Source: Nocardioides sp. Soil805 (GTDB lineage Bacteria > Actinomycetota > Actinomycetes > Propionibacteriales > Nocardioidaceae). From it: a stretch of DNA of 64,000 nucleotides. The stretch is taken from assembly GCF_001429625.1 (NCBI RefSeq), contig NZ_LMSU01000002.1, positions 124,001 to 188,000 of the forward strand. Reading direction: 5' to 3'. Shown piece by piece: positions 57,583 to 64,000 of the stretch. How positions within the stretch are numbered: position 1 is the stretch's first letter; each line of letters begins with the position of its first letter. Position numbers and translations under genes: made by a program. The notes below the pieces were generated by a model, which was not told where the DNA came from, did no database searches, and worked only from the letters and a program-made list of their open reading frames with translations.

Positions 57583-58884
57583 CTAGGGGGTCGCGGTGGT
57601 CGTCGGGTCCGTCGGGGACGGGTCCGTCGGGGACGGGTCGGTCGGGGACGGGCTCGTGGGGGACGGGCTGGTCGGTGACGGGTCCGTGGGGGACGGCTCG
57701 GTCGGGCTCGGCGACGGACTCAGCGACGGCTCCTCGGTCGGCGGAGGCGGCGGAGGCGGCGGTGGCGGCGGCGGGGGCGGAGGGACCAGCCCCTGGACGA
57801 ACGCCGAGATCGACGGTCCGTCCTTCGTCCACCGCAACCGGACGGCGTACAGGGCCCGCTTGCCGACGTCCTCGTAGTCCTGGTGGCCCTGGTAGGACTG
57901 GTAGCAGGGCAGGTTGGTGCCCTTGCAGACCCAGCCGTGGAAGAACATCCGGTTGGCCGCGGTGCCGGACTCCGGCACGTAGTCCGCGCCGCCCGGCCCG
58001 CACACGCCGGTGTTGCGGCGGTTGAGCAGCGCGTGGCCGCGGGTGCCCTGCCAGCCGCGCGTCAGCGAGTGCGAGCGGCGCCAGATGGTGCGGTAGCGGC
58101 AGTCGCCGTAGTCGCCGCGCGAGGTGATCAGGTAGTGCCAGTCGCCGTGCTTCACCATCACCGGGTTCTCCAGCACGCCGCTGTCGCGGATGAGCTCGCG
58201 GCTGCGACCGAACGTCGCGGTGCCGGCGGCATTGAGCCGGATGAGCCGGATCGTCGAGGGGGTGCCCTGGGTGCGGTACATCAGGAAGCGGCGGCCGTCC
58301 GGCGCGACGTACGACGACGGGTCGATGACCCCGCGTCGCGGCAGCCCGACCCTCCCCGCGACCGGGTCGAACGCCGGGATGGTGGTCGCGTAGTCGGGGC
58401 ACACCAGCGGCTTGTTGCCCAGCACGGTGAAGGTCGACGACAGGTCGGGGGCGGTGGCGACCCCGATGCAGCGGTCCTGGTCGTGGGGCAGGCCGGCCGA
58501 CGGCATCGTGAAGTACGTGACGAAGCCGTTGGGGGTCTGCTCGACCTCGGGCCCCCAGACCCCGGCGTACTTCGCCCACGTCGGGCGGCCGTTGAGCACG
58601 TCACCGCCTCGGCCCCACTCGCCCCAGTCCTGCTGCGCACGGGCGGCACGCCCCCGGAAGCCGGTGGCGGCGCCGTACCAGTGCTCGCCGTCGCGCACCA
58701 CGCTCGGGTCGCCGAAGTCGCGGTCCCAGATGAGCGGGCGCGGGGCGATCGCCGCGCGGCCGGACCGACCCGGGTGCCCATCGGTGGATCCGTCCGGGGT
58801 CGCCGTCGACGATCCGGGTACGGCGAGCAGTGCGGGCAGCACGAGCAGCGCGGCGAGCGCGCCGGTCCAGCGGGTCAGTGCCAT
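57583..58884 (-). CDS. Secreted GH43-like glycosidase-fold protein with Pro-rich tail (1)
   Basis: 433 residues from an ATG at 58884 preceded by AAGGGGGA. A signal peptide (TGALAALLVLPALLAVPGSS) leads to a five-bladed propeller-like domain with IWDRDFGDPSVVRDGEHWYG, RRGVIDPSSYVAPDGRRFLM, GVLENPVMVKHGDWHYLITS, GDYGDCRYRTIWRRS and GVCGPGGADYVPES. Asp and Glu in these blocks fit the acidic triad of GH43 enzymes (inference). The tail has a run of 15 Pro, then SPTDPSPT repeats encoded by 15-bp tandem repeats (about 57600-57700), a typical wall-spanning linker. It is a paralogue of the next gene. Confidence 0.8.
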   Translation of the reverse strand: MALTRWTGALAALLVLPALLAVPGSSTATPDGSTDGHPGRSGRAAIAPRPLIWDRDFGDPSVVRDGEHWYGAATGFRGRAARAQQDWGEWGRGGDVLNGRPTWAKYAGVWGPEVEQTPNGFVTYFTMPSAGLPHDQDRCIGVATAPDLSSTFTVLGNKPLVCPDYATTIPAFDPVAGRVGLPRRGVIDPSSYVAPDGRRFLMYRTQGTPSTIRLIRLNAAGTATFGRSRELIRDSGVLENPVMVKHGDWHYLITSRGDYGDCRYRTIWRRSHSLTRGWQGTRGHALLNRRNTGVCGPGGADYVPESGTAANRMFFHGWVCKGTNLPCYQSYQGHQDYEDVGKRALYAVRLRWTKDGPSISAFVQGLVPPPPPPPPPPPPPPPTEEPSLSPSPSPTEPSPTDPSPTSPSPTSPSPTDPSPTDPSPTDPTTTATP

Positions 58885-58976
58885 GTGGAAGGTCCCCCTT
58901 GAAGGCACACCCTTGATACCCCGAGGCCCCGGGGGCGGTGCAAGTGCCCACGCCACAGTCGGCCAGCAAGTCCCGC

Positions 58977-60014
58977 TCAGCGCCAGCGCGAGACGACCGG
59001 CACGCCGCCCGGCCACGTCAGCTCCGCGGCGTACATCGGGCGCTGCGAGCCCAGCCGCGGACGCCGCTTCACGAGGTCGACCCCCGACGGGCAGAGCCGC
59101 CGCTCGCACGTCCAGGCGTGCAGGAAGAGCCGCAGCCGCGACCCCCTCGGTACGCCGCTCACGTCGGCGCCGCCCGGACCGCACAAGCCGGTCGTCCCCC
59201 GGTCGAGGAGCACGCCGGACTCGGCCGCCGACCAGTCCAGCAGCAAGGCCGACCGGCGCCAGACCGTGCGGTAGGAGCAGCGGCCGAAGTCGCCCTGCGA
59301 CAGCAGCATCACGTAGCCCTCGGGCCGGCGCACGAGCACCGGGTTCTCCAGCACCCCGTCGTGGCGGAACAGCTCGACCGACGCACCCGCCACCCGGATC
59401 CCGGACCGGGACAGCGGCACGAGGCGGATCGACGAGGGGATGCGGTCGGTCTTGTAGAGCAGGTAGGGGCGCCCGTCCTCGACGTACAGCGACGGGTCGA
59501 TCACCCCGGCGCGCGGCAGCGAGCGGTCGGGCTGCGGCACGGTGTCGGCGGCCGTCGGCGCCTTCGCGTACGACGGGCAGACCAGCGGGCGGCCGCCCAC
59601 CGGCACGAAGCCCCCCAGCGCGTTGCGGGAACGCGCGACCCCGATGCACCGCCCGTACTCACCGATCCCGCGCACCGGGGCGGCGAAGTAGAGCAGCCAC
59701 CAGCCGTCGACCCGGGCGACGTCGGAGGCCCAGACGTCGCCGTCGGCGTGCGACCACGAGGGGAGCCGGACGAGTCCCCGGCCGGCGGCTCGCCAGGCCC
59801 CGCGCGGCCGGTCCGAGACCGCCCGGGGGACGAGGCTGCCGGTCGAGAATCCGACGTACCCCGAGCCGAGGACCGCCACCGCCGGGTCGGCGAAGTCGCC
59901 CGTCAGGACGGGTCGCGGCCGACCGGGGTCGGCGGCGGAGGCGGTGGCGGCCAGGCCTGCGGCGGACGTCAGGGCCAGCACCAGGGCGAGCAGGACGGCC
60001 GAGGGTCGGAGCAC
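58977..60014 (-). CDS. Secreted GH43-like glycosidase-fold protein (2)
   Basis: 345 residues from the GTG at 60014, chosen because it starts a signal peptide (LRPSAVLLALVLALTSAAGL). The body shares blocks with the gene at 57583: GDFADPAVAVLGSGYVGFST, RAGVIDPSLYVEDGRPYLLY, GVLENPVLVRRPEGYVMLLS, GDFGRCSYRTVWRRS and TGLCGPGGADVSGVPRG. It lacks the Pro-rich tail. Conserved Cys residues in the shared blocks suggest matching disulphides. Substrate is unknown; plant-type arabinan or xylan would be usual for GH43. The two genes are 92 bp apart on the same strand. Confidence 0.8.
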   Translation of the reverse strand: MLRPSAVLLALVLALTSAAGLAATASAADPGRPRPVLTGDFADPAVAVLGSGYVGFSTGSLVPRAVSDRPRGAWRAAGRGLVRLPSWSHADGDVWASDVARVDGWWLLYFAAPVRGIGEYGRCIGVARSRNALGGFVPVGGRPLVCPSYAKAPTAADTVPQPDRSLPRAGVIDPSLYVEDGRPYLLYKTDRIPSSIRLVPLSRSGIRVAGASVELFRHDGVLENPVLVRRPEGYVMLLSQGDFGRCSYRTVWRRSALLLDWSAAESGVLLDRGTTGLCGPGGADVSGVPRGSRLRLFLHAWTCERRLCPSGVDLVKRRPRLGSQRPMYAAELTWPGGVPVVSRWR

Positions 60015-60091
60015 CGGGAGATCCAAGCACGGCCCCGCGACAGGGGCCGATTGGCGCGCGCGCTGGCTCGCTCGATACCGTGCGGGCACCA

Positions 60092-60107
60092 TGTGGTCGG
60101 GGTCACA
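60092..60107. promoter_or_regulatory. Candidate CRP/GlxR-type site
   Basis: TGTGG-N6-TCACA differs by one base from the CRP-family consensus TGTGA-N6-TCACA. It lies 75 bp upstream of the E1-alpha start and 78 bp upstream of the divergent GH43-like start, so it could link both to carbon status. A single match of this length can occur by chance. Confidence 0.35.
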
Positions 60108-60181
60108 CACGCCCGCGGCCGCACCGAGCCGTCGGCGATCCCGGTGACCCCGAGACGCTGCTAGCCGCACGAAGGAGTGCC

Positions 60182-61339
60182 ATGAGCGACCCCGGAGGAT
60201 TTGGCCCCGACCTGGTGGAGGTCTTCGGACCCAGCCAGCAGGACGGCGGACCCGAGCTCGTCCAGCTGCTGACCCCGGAGGGTGAGCGCGTCCACCACGA
60301 CGAGTTCGACCACGACTTCTCCGCCGAGGAGCTGCGCGGCTTCCACCGCGACATGGTCCTGACGCGGCGCATCGACACCGAGGCCACCGCGCTGCAGCGC
60401 CACGGCGAGCTCGGCATCTGGGCCCAGCTGCTCGGCCAGGAGGCCGCGCAGATCGGCGCCGGCCGTGCCCTGCGCCCGCAGGACTACGTCTTCCCGACCT
60501 ACCGCGAGCACGGCGTCGCCTACTGCCGCGGCATCGACCCGCTCGACCTGCTCGGTCTCTTCCGCGGCGTCGACCAGGGCGCGTGGGACCCGAAGGACAA
60601 CAACTTCGGCCTCTACACGATCGTCATCGGCGCCCAGGTGCTGCACGCCACCGGCTACGCCATGGGCATGCAGCGCGACGGTGTCGTCGGCACCGGCGAC
60701 CCCGACCGCGACGCGGCGGTCATCGCGCACTTCGGCGACGGCGCGTCCTCGCAGGGCGACGTCAACGAGGGCTTCATCTTCGCGGCGTCCTACAACGCGC
60801 CGGTCGTGTTCTTCTGCCAGAACAACCAGTGGGCCATCTCGGAGCCGATCGAGCGCCAGACCCGCATCCCGCTCTACCAGCGCGCCCTCGGCTTCGGCTT
60901 CCCCGGCGTCCGCGTCGACGGCAACGACGTCCTCGCGACGTACGCCGTCACGCAGGCCGCGCTGCAGCGCGCCCGCGACGGCCAGGGCCCGACGCTCGTC
61001 GAGGCGTACACCTACCGGATGGGTGCGCACACCACCACCGACGACCCGACCCGCTACCGGATGAGCGACGACCTCGAGCACTGGAAGCTCAAGGACCCGA
61101 TCGCCCGCCTCGAGGTCTACATGCGTCGCAACGGCCTCGTCGACGACCAGTACTTCGCGGACCTCAAGGCCGAGGCCGACGAGCTCGGCCACCACCTGCG
61201 CGAGGGCTGCAAGGCGCTGCCCGACCCGCAGCCGATGAGCGTCTTCGACCACGTCTACACCGAGATGACCGACGAGCTCGCCGCCCAGCGCGACGGCTAC
61301 GCGGCGTACCTCGCGAGCTTTGAAGGGGCGGGCCACTGA
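60182..61339 (+). CDS. Branched-chain 2-oxoacid (or pyruvate) dehydrogenase E1 alpha subunit
   Basis: 385 residues from an ATG with GAAGGAG upstream. Thiamine-diphosphate enzyme: EELRGFHRDMVLTRRIDTEA, FPTYREHGVAYCRGIDPLDL, AVIAHFGDGASSQGDVNEGF (TPP motif GDG...N), CQNNQWAISEPIERQTRIPL, and TYRMGAHTTTDDPTRYR with the phosphorylation-loop-like region. It decarboxylates the 2-oxoacid with the beta subunit encoded next (1-nt overlap). The sequence resembles actinobacterial BkdA/PdhA pairs; branched-chain specificity is the more usual assignment. Confidence 0.93.
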   Translation: MSDPGGFGPDLVEVFGPSQQDGGPELVQLLTPEGERVHHDEFDHDFSAEELRGFHRDMVLTRRIDTEATALQRHGELGIWAQLLGQEAAQIGAGRALRPQDYVFPTYREHGVAYCRGIDPLDLLGLFRGVDQGAWDPKDNNFGLYTIVIGAQVLHATGYAMGMQRDGVVGTGDPDRDAAVIAHFGDGASSQGDVNEGFIFAASYNAPVVFFCQNNQWAISEPIERQTRIPLYQRALGFGFPGVRVDGNDVLATYAVTQAALQRARDGQGPTLVEAYTYRMGAHTTTDDPTRYRMSDDLEHWKLKDPIARLEVYMRRNGLVDDQYFADLKAEADELGHHLREGCKALPDPQPMSVFDHVYTEMTDELAAQRDGYAAYLASFEGAGH

Positions 61340-62346
61340 TGAGCACGCAGAAGGTTTCGACAGGCTCAACCCAGCGGATCACCCTCGCCAAGGGCCTCAA
61401 CATGGGCCTGCGCAAGGCGATGGAGGACGACCCCAAGGTCCTGATCATGGGCGAGGACGTCGGCAAGCTCGGCGGCGTCTTCCGGATCACCGACGGCCTG
61501 CAGAAGGACTTCGGCGAGGACCGGGTCATCGACTCCCCGCTGGCCGAGTCCGGCATCGTCGGCACCGCGGTCGGCATGGCGCTGCGCGGCTACCGTCCCG
61601 TGGTCGAGATCCAGTTCGACGGCTTCGTCTACCCGGCGTACGACCAGATCGTGTGCCAGGTCGCCAAGATGACCTTCCGGTCGCAGGGCAAGTCCAAGAT
61701 GCCGATGGTCATCCGGATCCCGTTCGGCGGCGGCATCGGCGCGGTCGAGCACCACTCGGAGTCGCCGGAGGCGCAGTTCGCGCACACGCCCGGGCTCAAG
61801 GTCGTGGCCTGCTCCAACCCGATCGACGGCTACTGGATGATCCAGCAGGCCATCGCGTGCGACGACCCGGTGATCTTCCTCGAGCCCAAGCGGCAGTACC
61901 ACGCCGACAAGGCCGAGCTCGACGAGTCGGCCACGCCCGACCCGCTGTTCACCTCGCGCACCGTCCGCGCCGGCTCCGACGCGACGCTGCTGGCCTACGG
62001 CCCGACGGTCAAGACGGCGCTCAAGGCCGCCGAGGCCGCCGCGTCCGAGGGCAAGAACCTCGAGGTCATCGACCTGCGCACCCTCTCGCCGCTCGACATG
62101 GCGCCGGTCTTCGAGTCCGTACGCCGCACCGGTCGCGCCGTCGTCGTCCACGAGGCGCACGTCAACCTCGGCCTGGGCGCCGAGCTGTCGGCCCGGATCA
62201 CCGAGGAGTGCTTCTACTCCCTCGAGGCCCCGGTGCTGCGCGTCGGCGGCTTCGACACCCCCTACCCGCCGTCGCGGATCGAGGAGGAGTGGCTCCCCGA
62301 CCTCGACCGGGTCCTCGACGCCGTCGACCGGAGCATGGAGTTCTGA
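61339..62346 (+). CDS. Branched-chain 2-oxoacid (or pyruvate) dehydrogenase E1 beta subunit
   Basis: 335 residues. Motifs: LIMGEDVGKLGGVFRITDGL, DSPLAESGIVGTAVGMALRG, EIQFDGFVYPAYDQIVCQVA, PFGGGIGAVEHHSESPEAQF, and the C-terminal EVIDLRTLSPLDM and VVHEAHVNLGLGAELSARI. The N-terminus contains an extra VSTGST stretch encoded by GGTTTCGACAGGCTCAACC (61353-61371); without it the start would read MSTQRITLAKG, as in relatives, so a short palindrome has been inserted in frame. TGATG overlaps link it with E1 alpha and E2. Confidence 0.94.
   Translation: MSTQKVSTGSTQRITLAKGLNMGLRKAMEDDPKVLIMGEDVGKLGGVFRITDGLQKDFGEDRVIDSPLAESGIVGTAVGMALRGYRPVVEIQFDGFVYPAYDQIVCQVAKMTFRSQGKSKMPMVIRIPFGGGIGAVEHHSESPEAQFAHTPGLKVVACSNPIDGYWMIQQAIACDDPVIFLEPKRQYHADKAELDESATPDPLFTSRTVRAGSDATLLAYGPTVKTALKAAEAAASEGKNLEVIDLRTLSPLDMAPVFESVRRTGRAVVVHEAHVNLGLGAELSARITEECFYSLEAPVLRVGGFDTPYPPSRIEEEWLPDLDRVLDAVDRSMEF
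61353..61371. repeat. Short palindromic repeat inserted at the start of the E1 beta gene
   Basis: GGTTTCGACAGGCTCAACC pairs GGTT/AACC and GA/TC around the centre and resembles the intergenic repeat at 9724-9756. It is flanked by CAG at both sides (ACGCAG before, ACCCAG after), compatible with a small target duplication. It adds seven codons, AAG to ACC, after MSTQ. Confidence 0.6.
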
Positions 62347-63887
62347 TGAGCGAGTTCAAGCTGCCCGACGTGGGCGAGGGCCTCACCGAGGCCGAGATCG
62401 TGTCGTGGAAGGTCAAGGCCGGCGACTCGGTCGAGATCAACGACATCATCGTGGAGATCGAGACCGCCAAGTCGATCGTCGAGCTGCCGTCGCCGTATGC
62501 CGGCACGGTGCTCGCGCTGATGGTCGACGAGGGCCAGATGGTCGACGTCGGTACGCCGATCATCTCCATCGGCTCGGCCTCCGACGCGGCTCCGGCCGCG
62601 CCGGTGACGCCCGCCTCCACCGCTGCCCAGACGGAGTCGGACCCCTACCTCGGGATGGCCCAGAAGGCCGCCGCGGTGGACCTCTCCGACATGGACCTCT
62701 CCAACCCGGCCGCGTCCGGCGGTGGCGAGGGCGAGTCGCTGGTCGGCCGCAACAAGGCCGAGCGCGGCCCCCAGCGCCGGGCCCGCAAGGGATCGGCCAC
62801 GCCGTCCACCGCGGCCGGTGCCCAGACCCAGATGCAGCTCCAGGGCGCCTTCGCCCCGGGCGGTGCGCAGACCGACGAGGTCGCCGCGGTCGACGAGCCG
62901 GCCGTGCCCGCCACGTCGGCGGCACCGGCCCGGCCGTCCGACCCGGCACCCGCGCTGGTCCCGCCCTCCGTGCAGACGCCGCGGGGCGACGTCCGTGCGC
63001 TGGCCAAGCCGCCGGTGCGCAAGCTGGCCAAGGACCTCGGCGTCGACCTGACGCTGCTCACCGGTGCCGGCCCGGGCGGCGTGATCACCCGCGCCGACGT
63101 CGAGGCCGCGGCCTCCGGCAGCGGGACCGACAACGGCTGGGCGCCCGCGGCGGAGCCGGCGACCACGCGGCGTACCGGCGAGGGGCCGCGGGAGACCCGC
63201 GAGCCGATCAAGGGCGTGCGCAAGATGATGGCCCAGGCGATGAGCCAGTCGGCCTTCACCAGCCCGCACGTCACCGAGTGGATCACCGTCGACGTCACCG
63301 CCACCATGCAGCTCGTCGAGCGGCTCAAGGCGCGGCGCGAGCTGCGCGAGGTCCGCGTGAGCCCGCTGCTGGTGCTCTCCCGCGCGGTGCTGCTGGCGAT
63401 CAAGCGGACCCCGGAGATCAACTCCTACTGGGACGACGCCGCGCAGGAGGTCGTGCACAAGCACTACGTCAACCTCGGCATCGCCGCGGCCACCCCGCGC
63501 GGGCTGGTCGTGCCCAACGTCAAGGACGCCGACTCGATGTCGATGGTCGAGCTGGCCGGTGCGCTCGGCGAGCTCACCGCCACGGCGCGCGACGGCAAGA
63601 CGCAGCCCGCCGAGATGGCGGGCGGGACGTTCACGATCACCAACGTGGGCGTCTTCGGCGTCGACGCCGGTACCCCGATCATCAACCCGGGCGAGTCCGC
63701 GATCCTGTGCTTCGGCGCGATCAACAAGCGGCCGTGGGTCTCCGAGGAGGGCGAGATCGTGGTGCGCGACGTGACCACGCTGGCGCTGTCCTTCGACCAC
63801 CGCCACATCGACGGGGAGAAGGGCTCGCGGTTCCTCGCCGACGTCGCCGGGATCCTCGCCGACCCGGGGAGCGCGCTGCTCTTCTGA
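62346..63887 (+). CDS. Dihydrolipoamide acyltransferase E2 of the 2-oxoacid dehydrogenase complex
   Basis: 513 residues. One lipoyl domain (FKLPDVGEGLTEAEIVSWKV; lipoyl Lys42 in IETAKSIVELP), a long Ala/Pro linker with RRARKGSATPS, a peripheral-subunit-binding domain (AKPPVRKLAKDLGVDLTLL, GAGPGGVITRADVE; about 220-256), and the catalytic domain from about 285: REPIKGVRKMMAQAMSQSAF, HVTEWITVDVTATMQL, FTITNVGVFGVDAGTPIINP and LSFDHRHIDGEKGSRFL, with the catalytic HxxxDG motif. It transfers the acyl group to CoA. No E3 gene is visible before the window ends. Confidence 0.95.
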   Translation: MSEFKLPDVGEGLTEAEIVSWKVKAGDSVEINDIIVEIETAKSIVELPSPYAGTVLALMVDEGQMVDVGTPIISIGSASDAAPAAPVTPASTAAQTESDPYLGMAQKAAAVDLSDMDLSNPAASGGGEGESLVGRNKAERGPQRRARKGSATPSTAAGAQTQMQLQGAFAPGGAQTDEVAAVDEPAVPATSAAPARPSDPAPALVPPSVQTPRGDVRALAKPPVRKLAKDLGVDLTLLTGAGPGGVITRADVEAAASGSGTDNGWAPAAEPATTRRTGEGPRETREPIKGVRKMMAQAMSQSAFTSPHVTEWITVDVTATMQLVERLKARRELREVRVSPLLVLSRAVLLAIKRTPEINSYWDDAAQEVVHKHYVNLGIAAATPRGLVVPNVKDADSMSMVELAGALGELTATARDGKTQPAEMAGGTFTITNVGVFGVDAGTPIINPGESAILCFGAINKRPWVSEEGEIVVRDVTTLALSFDHRHIDGEKGSRFLADVAGILADPGSALLF

Positions 63888-64000
63888 CGAGAGCGCACTT
63901 CCTGACAGCACCAGAGTGCCGAGAGGGCACTTCCTGACAGCACCAGAGCACCGACCGGGCACTTCCTGACAGCACCAGAGCGCCGACCGGGCACTTCCAT
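63888..64000 (-). repeat. 32-bp repeat array 5 (at least four reverse units, cut by the window edge)
   Basis: Cores occur at 63893 (variant GCGCAC), 63925, 63957 and 63989, exactly 32 bp apart. The variable part is CAGCACCAGAG-like in every unit of this array. The first unit begins at the base directly after the E2 stop codon, as in array 2. The array continues to position 64000 and probably beyond. Confidence 0.9.

Overview
The window is about 73% GC (estimated by eye), densely packed, and reads as chromosomal DNA of a high-GC actinobacterium, most likely a Nocardioides-like member of the Nocardioidaceae (inference from gene content). Pointers are a mycobacterial-type SigK/RskA locus with a fasciclin lipoprotein, an MprAB-type two-component pair, three GAF-ANTAR regulators, a PhzE-type enzyme, many GTG starts, many ATGA stop/start overlaps, and at least ten genes with a TAnnnT box 6-8 nt upstream of the start codon, which suggests leaderless mRNAs. 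I saw no tRNA, rRNA, CRISPR, transposase, integrase or phage gene.

Layout. 1-3226: a truncated sigma-region-2-like membrane protein, a repeat array, and an ABC ATPase/permease pair. 3246-8820: a lipoprotein and an RDD protein (- strand), then a PadR regulator in an operon with a LolD/MacB-type ATPase and an FtsX-type permease. 9101-18710: a TetR regulator followed by a tightly overlapping operon (TIGR03084 protein, AtuA/DUF1446, acyl-CoA dehydrogenase, SRPBCC, biotin-dependent carboxylase beta and alpha chains, second acyl-CoA dehydrogenase) that looks like branched acyl-CoA or acyclic terpenoid catabolism. 18723-23465: small genes, an AraC/VOC pair, an isoaspartyl methyltransferase, and an ECF sigma factor with a membrane partner. 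23554-32866 (- strand): an expanded SigK locus made of a molybdopterin oxidoreductase, fasciclin lipoprotein, sigK, rskA, a fused FAD-oxidase/DUF1365 protein, two cyclopropane-synthase-like methyltransferases and a DUF1295 reductase. 32922-41638: crotonase, HelD-like helicase, PhzE-like synthase, secreted sulfatase, pabA/pabB. 41788-48620: MprAB-like pair and a cluster of stress and signalling regulators. 48681-56240: fructosamine kinase, phosphatase, carotenoid oxygenase with a divergent TetR and paired operators, VanZ, HisC-like aminotransferase, MFS exporter with an ArsR-type regulator. 56447-63887: Xi-class GST-like reductase, two paralogous secreted GH43-like proteins, and the branched-chain 2-oxoacid dehydrogenase E1a/E1b/E2 operon.

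The most unusual content is repetitive. (1) A 78-bp element with two palindromes is present three times with identical architecture: 24-bp palindrome, 1-nt spacer, 36-bp palindrome, 17-nt tail. Two copies lie in frame inside enzyme genes (acyl-CoA carboxylase beta chain and pabB); the third supplies the last residues and stop codon of an MFS gene. The three copies are read in three different frames. This resembles the behaviour of Rickettsia palindromic elements. (2) Five arrays of a 32-bp repeat (20-bp conserved core plus a 12-bp locus-specific part; 32 bp is about three helical turns) sit between genes, several directly against stop codons and two of them in inverted halves. (3) Other short palindromes also interrupt coding starts (13899-13949, 61353-61371). 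(4) Two SigK-type promoters with the same 15-nt spacer precede the molybdopterin oxidoreductase and the fasciclin-sigK operon, implying autoregulation.
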